A DNA stretch of 64,000 bases from Alentia gelatinosa (lineage: Eukaryota > Annelida > Polychaeta > Phyllodocida > Polynoidae): positions 32,831,300 to 32,895,299 of the forward strand of contig OX465581.1 in the NCBI GenBank assembly GCA_950022655.1, given 5' to 3'. The translations under genes were made by a program, and so were the position numbers. Each line of letters begins with the position of its first letter. Position 1 is the stretch's first letter. Shown here one piece after another: positions 55,576 through 64,000 of this stretch. The notes under the pieces were generated by a model, which searched no databases, was not told the origin of the DNA, and worked only from the letters and a program-made list of their open reading frames with translations.

Positions 55576-56995
55576 ACAAAAAATTCCAATGTAATTTCAA
55601 AGCCTATCTTTCTCATACATTGTCTATTTAGGGTAGGAAGTAAAGGAACCTTGTTATAGTCCTTATAACGTTCAGGGCCCCCTGGGACATTCAACAATTG
55701 AACCAATTTGGCGTTAAACTATACAAACAATCAACAAGCAAACAAACAATAAGCGAGCTTCACCAGTGTTGGTGCATAATTGACACGGTCATCTGGACGT
55801 ATCATACACCTAAGGGAAAACTAATATAGGTATAAAAATACGTAATCCTTACCCAGCTGGTGTTCCCTGCTACTGTGATGCAGCCACTCGTATCTCCCTC
55901 CTTGTGATATAATAGGGAATGATAGGTCGAGAACTGTGAAGTGAAGGAAAATAAATACCGTGCGATACCGTACTTTTGTATTTTACTTTAGAACACGCCC
56001 AACTGGCTAGGCAACACCCACAGTGTACGGGCGGAGCTGCCAAATATTTTCCTCTCGCACCTTGTCAGGCCCTTTAAAGGCATATCGGAGAATTTTAATT
56101 GAAAATAAGAATCCATGTAGTTTTCCTGAAATTTGAATTTGAATATGATGATCTCAAGGTATTGTAGAACACATATTGGAGTTGATAATGATAGTAGGGG
56201 TGACTGTGTTAGTTTTAGATTTATAGATTACACTTATGAGAGTATTATATATAGAAATTCTAAAAGGTTGGTTTTCATATAGTAGAACCCATGACAGCTT
56301 CTTCAAAGTATATAGCAATTGTGATATACTACACATTTAAGTATTAAATAACCACATCATCATCCTTATTTTCGGAAAAAATTGAAGAAGATCATATTTT
56401 TAAAATATGGCCTATTTTACATATTGGATCGGGACAAAATGTACAAAACATTATTTTTCATTCTCTCTCTAACATTATATTTCATTCCTTTGGACTTGGT
56501 ATTAGAATATATCACAAGAAACTCATTTGAATTGATAAATGAGTTGTACAGTGTTATATATAACATTTCTAATTTTAGTTAGTTGCAACGCAATCTAACT
56601 AGGTAGTAGGATAAGTAAATTGGAATAAGACAACACAATGATTCCTTTATATACGACGGATTTAAGACACTTGGGGTACATCCTTTTCGTTAGTATTTTA
56701 AAACTTTTTTTTTCATCATAAAACTTTTTTTTCATTTATATATATAATCATTCAGTAAATCATTCCATATCACGATTGTCATGACAAGACAGCTTTTATC
56801 AAATACCGGGATTTTTAGGGGTTGTAAAATAAGAATTCCATGATTCCGTCTAGTTGATGTGTCATGAATATCAATTAAATTTGGTGTCTTTCATAGGGTA
56901 TAGAGTAGGAGGTGTATATCTCTTTGTTCTCTTAAAAATCGTACACCTGCTAGTGCATTGAGTTGTACAGTGTTATATATAGGGTTTGATTCTTG

Positions 56996-58683
56996 TCAAA
57001 CTTTATAGAAAATTCGTAGGATCTTGTTCTGTAAGCATTGTAGTTGGTGAGCAGTAAAGTGTGTGCTATTGTCATAGATAAAGTTGCAATAATCTAAATT
57101 TGCTAGTATGGTTGATTTGTAAATCTGAAGTGTAGCAGGTATATCTATGTAGTGGCGTATTTGTAGTCCCAAGTAGTTAAAACAAGTGAATTCATCTAAT
57201 ATGGTATTATTCAACGAGATGGGTGGGTTGTTGTTATTACTACACTTAAAGCTCATTAATGTGTTTTACTTTCGTTTACTGTTAGAATATTATTCTTGCA
57301 CCAAAACTCGATGGTTGGAATTAAGCGATGCATATGCGCAATATCTATTGCTGTTATAACAGCATCATCAGCATATAATGTATGATAGTCGTAATGTTTT
57401 AAGGTACTTACTAGAACATTAATATACACCAGAAACAATGTAGTGCTAGGACAGATCCCTGTGATACTCCGTATGTGATGTGAAGAAAAGACGAGAGATT
57501 GCCATTTAAATTAACATGTTGTCTATGGTTACTTAAATAACTATTAAACCAACTGCAAGTAGTATTATTGAGACCAAGATAATACAGTTTCTGTGGGAGA
57601 ACCGGATGAGCAACAGAGTCAAAGCCTTCTTTGTAGTTAGGCCGAAATTGTTGACTTATTAGCTGGGAATCCATGTTTGGAATCAGATAGGAGGGACTTC
57701 TGTTCAAGGTAGTCTCTCAGTCTATGATTTATAATTTTCTCTAAAACTTTCCCAGGTATGGGCAACAAACTTATTGGGCGGAGATTATTTACATGGTGTA
57801 TGTTCCCTTTCTTTGGGATGGGAGTTATCGTTGTCTTTTTCCAATTATCCGGGAATTGGGAATTTTGAATGAAACAGAGAGGAATTGAACATTATAAAAA
57901 GTTTATCTGGGGTCGCTTGGAAAGCAATCTTTAGGATGAACGACTTAACATTATTAACAGATGAAGATTGACCACCCTCAATTTACCTGATAATTCGTAT
58001 CATTTCCTCAAGTGAAATAGGGCTTTTGTCAATTCTTAAATCATCCTGGCTTAGGGTGTTTTCTTGCTTTGCGGTAGATATTATCTCTATATTTGATACT
58101 ATAGATCACTTCATCAGTCAGCCAAACAGGCTTTTTTTGCAGCTTGTTTAAGTATATCTACTACAACTCGTCCAGGAGCATGTCAATAGTGAAATTGACT
58201 CACAGGCTAGAAATTTATCTATAAAAGTTATCTTTGTAGCACTGTGCTTGCACTCTCATTTTTTTCAGTTTTATTTCTAGGGGATTTTAAGACAAGGGCG
58301 ATATGCAGGTGGTCACTTATATTATGATTTACTTTACCTACGAAATTGACTGTCTTCGTACGTCAAAATACTTGGTAAAATTATTGATCACATACATCCT
58401 TCTGCCTATGGCATCGGGATCTGTGTGATCAATAATTTCGCTGGATATTTTTGACATACAAAAACAGTAAGCAAGTTTCCGTATATTAGAGTGGAAATTA
58501 TTTTGGTAATAAAGGTAGGGATTTTCCCAAATTTGCTAATATAGTTGAACTTTTAGTGAAATCTACATTCACATCCCCCATTATTATTATATCCCAATTT
58601 TTCAAGTAACCATTACAGTTTGTGTGGTGATGTTGGAGGGTTCTTATAAATATTGATAACCAAGTACTTCTTCCCATGTACAA
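56996..58683 (-). pseudogene. LINE (endonuclease plus reverse transcriptase), decayed
   Basis: In order along the minus strand: an endonuclease block (NWDIIIMGDVNVDF, 58683-58498), an RT block with FDSVAHPVLPQKLYYLGLNN and YGVSQGSVL (57707-57411), LYADDAVI (57438-57256), and the thumb/C-terminal part NYLGLQI..LDYCNFIY..LQNKILRIFY (57256-56996). This is the CR1/L2/Jockey-like arrangement. Multiple stops and frameshifts separate the blocks. It lies antisense within the presumed PKC intron. Confidence 0.85.
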
Positions 58684-58699
58684 GTAGCATTACTGTAAT

Positions 58700-60434
58700 T
58701 ATTTCTAGCTCTGCGTTCATTTCTGTCAATTGTTTCAAATTCTATGCAATCTTTCATATATCAAACCAACCAACCAACTTGGGGGATAGACATGGGAATA
58801 CTTGCCACTGATCACTTACTAGGGCATACCCTAAGTGGGGAACAGTCTATCGACAATCTTAAGATTGGGCAAATTCGGTCTTTACCCCCACTATATTAGT
58901 ATCCCATCCCATTAAAATCGGTTCTGTGAAGTGCATACATCGACAAAAAAGTCACCTCACTGAGCCAGACTGACTGGTCAGGAGGAGGTGTGATTGTGAG
59001 CAACGCTATATCTTGTTTAATCAATAAATCTTCACGCATTACATGTAGAATTGAAGGGTCAAATACCTTTGAAGGCCCTTTAACGATATCGGAGATCAGA
59101 AGTTTTCGAACTTTTTTTAATTGTTTTATTATTCCTGCATGTAATTAGGCTAGTAGTGACTGTATTTTTTGGTTATATCTATATACTAGCATCATAGGAT
59201 TACTTACCTTCAATAGTGTATTCGGCTGTGCAACCTTATGACAAACGAACTACACATTAACCTAGATGATATTTATAACGAACATGTAAAGCGTAACTTC
59301 TCAATCTTGTATTTTAGCAGTACATATTTTACATCCATTTAGGGGTATTTCCAGCTGAAAGCAAACTATATTTTAATAATAATCATTTCCGTATAGATAT
59401 AGTAAATATAGTATTGCCACTGGTAGTAGTAAGCTTTGTTGATTTACACAATTAAGCATGTGAATTTATACAAGTTTACAATACAAGTATGCAGCGATTT
59501 TTCTAGTACAGTATATAAGAAATTGTACTGCTTGTATGCATGATTCATATAGAAGAGGAACAAACCTTATGACATTGCACATGTTTTGACATAAACAAAA
59601 TACAATTCGTTTAATCCAGAAATAGTCTGCTGTGGTTTATTAGTATATCAGATTATTCCAAGTGGAATGATTTAAGTTTGTAATTTTTGTTTATTTATTA
59701 GTTGTCATAGTTTTGACCGCTCATGTACAGAATAAATATCTCCTTAGATTTGAATTGAGGATACGTGAGTGTTAAACTATACTTCTTATGGATACGGTTC
59801 CAGTGTGGGACACATTTTATAGCATACTGCAGTTGAAAAGATTAAGATGTAATGGGTTGGTTTGCAAAACGGGTGTATCGTGGAGTCTCATATTCATGGT
59901 AGCTTGGACAGTAAAATACTCATTTTTGCTCCTTGAATTTTTTTTCCATAGAAAGGTAATATAAGCAGGTTCGTAACGGCTCTAGGCTTCTATCAAGTCA
60001 CCGGTATTTCCCTTTAATCTGATGATGGTCAAGCTCCTTTTGAAATTCCCGTATACCTGGTCGCATTAGTCACTGGTCGCTTGAGGTACCCCTTGAAGTA
60101 CCTATTGAAATTTATATCTCCTCAATCACACCACGAATATTTTTTATAGTATTACCTAAGAGCTCATATCATGAACTTATTGTTGATATACATGTACAAT
60201 CTTTTGGTTGTAATCATTTATATACCCATAACTCACGTTGAAATTTAATCAAGGACAGGCTTTATTTTGCCTCATGAATTAACTAAACATTCCATTATAT
60301 TAACTTAATAATATTGACTATGGGCGACGACTTGAGCTGGCACCAATGCTGCTTGTCATATGACACCAAGACCTTTTGGTTTGGTGGCTTAAGTTCGCGT
60401 GGGTTGCTGGGTTTAAGGTTGGCTCACCATTTTT
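58700..60434. other. AT-rich stretch, nothing recognised
   Basis: No exon or bounded element seen. A block AGGCCCTTTAA.G.ATATCGGAGA at about 59,080 also occurs at about 56,072, so at least one dispersed repeat end is present on each side of the LINE. Confidence 0.4.
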
Positions 60435-61266
60435 AAGACCCGGCCCCACTGGTGCGACGCGATCGTCGCACATGATATATTGCCAATCAACGGCCCCTCG
60501 ACGGTATTTTATTACCCTAACTGCGATGAATCCATCGTACTTAATCGCAAGGTATGCGACGGAATTGTTGCAAGACTTTAGGTCTTTAGGGATGTCATTT
60601 CAAAGACATATCCTGCGTTTCACAATGGTACCACCTAGTGATTTTTTTATATTGACATGTATCAGTTCAAACTGATTCTTTATGATTTATTCGAATGCCA
60701 AATGAGTATGGTCTAGTGAACCGCTACTTTTAAATTAGATACAACTTCAGATTCAACTTCCCAAAAAAAATTCATGGGTTTTATTTTGAAAGTATATTCT
60801 GCAATGTGCATATATGGGCAGATTTATATATGTAATCTTTGCCAATAGTGGTAGTGCATTCTGTTAATTTGCCTCAGATTGGACAAAGAAATAATGCTCA
60901 CACCTACAGCCATAACGGGCCATATTCGCAGCTTTTACAACTTCAGGGAAATGACACCCACACGAGGATCTATAGTGTACAGCAGTAGACTCGTGTTCAA
61001 GTGATATTGGCTACCTGGGATAGGACGGGAGAGGGGATTCCTACACAAGTACGAATTGCATCATACCTGTGCGATGAATCGGTCGGACGTAAATCGGGAA
61101 TATTTAAGATCTATGATACGATGAATCCGTCGCTTCGCACATGTGCGCAAGCCTGAAGCAATTGTGTGCGATGCGACGGGCGCCTCTATTTTCATTGCCC
61201 TTGCTCGGCGTTGATTACCTTCTATTGACCTGCAACTATCGCATCGCACCAATGAGTCCGGGTCTT
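60435..61266. mobile_element. TIR element (832 bp) with GATGCGAC-rich ends
   Basis: AAGACCCGG..CCACTGGTGCGACGCGAT on the left is inverted as ATCGCATCGCACCAATGAGT, then CCGGGTCTT, on the right. TGCGATGAATC and GATGCGACGG motifs recur inside. ORFs of 99 aa (60376-60675) and 63 aa are repeat by-products. No transposase. Confidence 0.7.
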
Positions 61267-62506
61267 CATTTTACACTGGGGAGTGTCGGCATCACGTATT
61301 GTGATTAACTGATCAGCAAAACCCTGGAGACTAATAATTGGACTAGAATACAGAAATGAATATGCATTTAAAAAATATAAGATAGGGAATAGATTACATA
61401 TTCCTTATTTTGTTGCGGGTGTTTACGGGATGTCTGTCAGGCGTGTATCTTGGTGAAAATCACCCATTTCATAGTCATGGCACCAGGGCGTCATCTGAGG
61501 CCTTCTGTCTGCGGAATTAGACATCGAAACGTGAGGATTTCAGTCACTGCATCAAACATATATATTTTCCAGTAAATAGATGTTTTAAACTAGCATTATT
61601 TGGAAAAAAAAATATCACTGCCAACGATATTTTGTCGTTATATGAATTTCTTTGAAAAAATGCAGAAAAGTCTAATGGCCGACTGTTGAGAAAACATATT
61701 TGAATAGCGTTTGCCGGATGACACCAATGTGCGCCCAACTTCTATGGGGATATTTCATTGTAGAACGCCTTTAAAATCTTGTTTATGAATAGAGTAGTAC
61801 AAAGTATTAGATAGATATTAGTTTGCACTGATTGCTACTGAATGGAGTGTTACGCCTTCACTTCTTGTCACTAGTATATTGGTACCGATATGGACTTGGT
61901 TGGGCTACTACAATATATTTATTCGTGAGCTTTTTGTGGTCTCTGTATGATATACTGGTTACATCTATGTATCCCGTGCCAACCCTCTCCTCTAATCGTG
62001 CAGGGAATGGCCAGCATCTGATGGCCGCTGCTCCCGGATGGAGTGTTTCACTTTGTTTTTCTGTAATGTAAGTCTGTTTGTCTGTTTTTGTAGTGACAAA
62101 GAATTCCATAGCGTTAAGACATGAAATTTGGTAGTATTTGTAATAGTAGTCTGCGCTATATAGCAGTGGTTTAGGGCACCTCACATATACACAAATCAAG
62201 CTTTACAAAGTGTGCCTAACGAATGAAGTGTTGTATGTCAGGATACAACAACGTCCCACACACCAATCATGCTGAAACAGCTGATTTCGATATGTTTGTG
62301 ATGATGCTTATGACACAGATCTGTGGATGGAGTGTTTCACTTTTGGTATGGGTAGTGTGAGAACATGGGCATTGTTAGGTCCTGTATACCGTCCCCATTC
62401 ACTCTACTAGTCTTTAGGGTTCTCCTGTTATAGGATCAATAATATTACGAAGTATTTTAATGCATTGTTCTCGTAATATTATTATGTACTTGACAATGGC
62501 GAAATT

Positions 62507-63058
62507 TTACCTTGTGACGTGATGACACACCCAGTACCTCACCATGTGACGTACAGGTATACATTCGACCTGCGTAGGGGCGGGGGGGGGGGGTATATGT
62601 AATTGATATAGCCACAGGTATATAATTATATTGCTTGGGCATGAGACTTGGAAAGATGTTGGAAAAGGGATTGATGCATTTCCGAGGCTCTTTAGCCTCA
62701 TATCCCACAGATTGACCCTCATCGTTCTTTTCGACTCTGGCTGTTGCTTCATCTTTAAGATACTCCAAACTACCAAATCATGCAAACATGGAATGTTAAA
62801 CTTAGCTATGATTACATGGCTGTCGTTAAAAATAGACCCCCACATGGTTTGATGGAGCACTGCCTTATAGTCAGTCAACTGAATGTTACTTTGGGCTGGC
62901 CGTTTTACAATAACCACTTGACCACAGGTCTGTGGCATAATGTCAGGCGTCTGAATCGCCTCCAAGTGCAAGCCGTGTGATGGTTGAACCCGTGCTGTAC
63001 TGAGGGAGCTATGGAGCTCTCCTGTCGGCGGCCTACAGCGGTAATAAGGCTTTGACAC
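62507..63058 (-). CDS. Unrecognised 183-codon ORF; status uncertain
   Basis: The longest open frame in the right third of the window. It includes a stretch (SKRTMRVNLWDMRLKSLGNA) and a Pro-rich run (PPPPAPTQ) that lies over the poly-G/C tract at 62,579-62,593. I recognise no domain. The end near 62,507 reads through ACGTGATGACAC repeats of the type seen elsewhere in the window. It may be chance or an old repeat. It is antisense to the PKC gene. Confidence 0.2.
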   Translation of the reverse strand: MSKPYYRCRPPTGELHSSLSTARVQPSHGLHLEAIQTPDIMPQTCGQVVIVKRPAQSNIQLTDYKAVLHQTMWGSIFNDSHVIIAKFNIPCLHDLVVWSILKMKQQPESKRTMRVNLWDMRLKSLGNASIPFPTSFQVSCPSNIIIYLWLYQLHIPPPPAPTQVECIPVRHMVRYWVCHHVTR

Positions 63059-63060
63059 CT

Positions 63061-63420
63061 TGCCCGCCCTAGACTAGCAGAGCGGCGAGGCGCGTGTGCG
63101 GGCGACGCGCCGCCGTCCCGCGCGCTGGTGCCGGAACTGCTCGGCGGCGTCGCGCCGTGTTTGTGTGAGCTGCTCGCAGTCACCACATGGCAGGGAGTGA
63201 ATGGAAGCTCGGCTGCCTCATCAGCATAATCTTTGCGCTATGGACGCAGCAGTGGTGGTAGTTGCGGTGGCGCCTGTGGTAGCAGGCGGCGGGACCGCAC
63301 CGCGACGGAGTGCACTGGCAGAGGTAGCTGTCGGAAGACGGGCTCTGTTGTCGCACGTCTGCCATCATGTGGTCCACACAAGCTGCGGTCATGCAGTCCA
63401 ACTCGACGGCTGATATCCGT
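63061..63420. other. GC- and CpG-rich block
   Basis: Dense CpG (GAGGCGCGTGTGCGGGCGAC and GGCGGCGTCGCGCCG) in an otherwise AT-rich, CpG-poor setting. Both strands have open frames of about 70 codons here, a consequence of composition. It could be a CpG island, an exon of a gene I do not recognise, or a recently inserted GC-rich repeat. Confidence 0.5.
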
Positions 63421-63639
63421 TATGTGTAAGGGATTACTATGAAGACAATAGGGTCTCTTGTTATTTATCCGCTCCCCCCAAACTTCAAAGAGTTCAAAAG
63501 GAAATCGTTGCTATTTCTGTAAGGCAACAGTTTCTAGTCTCAGTCTATCTCAGCAATAGAGGTAGAGTGCAGTAACGCACTACTCTATCTTCAGCTACCA
63601 CATATACCATACTGTTGTTTTTGTGGTTGTGTTTGCAAC

Positions 63640-63755
63640 TGCTGTTGCTACAGCAGCTGCTAAAGAAGCTGCTACGGCAGCAACTGCTGCCGTTGCTGCT
63701 TCTGCCGCCACTGGTGCTGCTGCTGCTGGAACGACTGGACTGGAGGTATTATTCA
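63640..63755 (+). repeat. GCN trinucleotide-rich tract
   Basis: About 115 bp of imperfect GCT/GCA/GCC triplets, open on the plus strand as an Ala/Thr-rich stretch (ATAVATAAAKEAATAATAAV). It could be a low-complexity exon part or simple sequence. Confidence 0.7.
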
Positions 63756-64000
63756 TAAGCTGCCAGTAGGCGCGATAGTGGTTGCGATGGTGATGGGGTT
63801 ACCCTATGTCTGTGAGAACACCATGGGTACATAAAAGGCCTAAACATAACTACTTACTCACAAGTGCTTCCAATAGTTAGGTTGGTGAGTGGTGTTTGGG
63901 ATAGCATATGGTATACCACGATAAATGATTATGAAGGTCTTCAGAACACTTGTTCCTATCACCCCAAATATTGTATTTTGAACTTTAGATTTTGGTGTAT

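Noticed and set aside
51232..64000. C1 or kinase exons of the PKC gene
   Set aside because: I looked for the HQVNGHKF, CSHC and CQVC-type signatures of the C1 region by eye and saw none. A profile search of the following sequence would settle where the gene continues.

Overview
This is a gene-poor, repeat-dense stretch of an invertebrate animal nuclear genome. The genes are split by GT-AG introns of hundreds to thousands of bases, there is no operon structure, and DNA-transposon remnants are everywhere. The protein matches are metazoan and the transposon mix (pogo/Tigger, piggyBac-like, Harbinger-like, hAT-like, LINE, LTR) fits a marine invertebrate such as a lophotrochozoan. I cannot name the species from sequence alone.

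Four host genes could be assembled exon by exon. Every internal junction has GT/AG and keeps frame. (1) A Speedy/RINGO A-like CDK activator (SPDYA-like, minus strand, 14,868 down to 8,327 with a probable last exon at 4,325-4,267). (2) CINP, the CDK2-interacting protein (plus strand, 24,415-31,737, four exons, 216 aa). (3) ISCA2, the mitochondrial A-type iron-sulfur assembly factor (minus strand, 49,982 down to 35,687, four exons, 159 aa). (4) The first two coding exons of a novel-type protein kinase C of the epsilon/eta group (plus strand, 50,422-51,231), which runs off the right side of the window. ISCA2 and the PKC gene are head to head, with 439 bp between start codons. SPDYA-like and CINP are divergent neighbours about 9.5 kb apart, and both are predicted to act on CDK2.

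The largest mobile element, at about 44,058-48,311, sits inside ISCA2 intron 1. It is a pogo-like transposon with an apparently intact four-exon transposase (734 aa, DD35D after splicing). Its coding sequence carries two different 21-bp minisatellites that interrupt the second DNA-binding domain, and its ends carry arrays of a GTTAGCAGTACGC motif.

The remaining DNA is mostly non-autonomous elements. The left third holds foldback and TIR elements (4.6-6.4 kb, 11.2-14.0 kb). The 16.4-23.3 kb region between the SPDYA-like gene and CINP is nested MITEs, including elements carrying telomere-like TTAGGG tracts and one 2.8-kb parent of 0.5-0.6-kb deletion derivatives. The 31.7-35.7 kb gap between the converging CINP and ISCA2 genes holds an inverted copy of part of that parent. 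ISCA2 introns also hold LTRs, LINE fragments and three consecutive long hairpins. The 51.2-64 kb region (PKC intron or flank) is mostly unannotatable AT-rich sequence with a decayed LINE, a tRNA-like SINE trace, MITEs and a GC-rich block at 63.06-63.42 kb.
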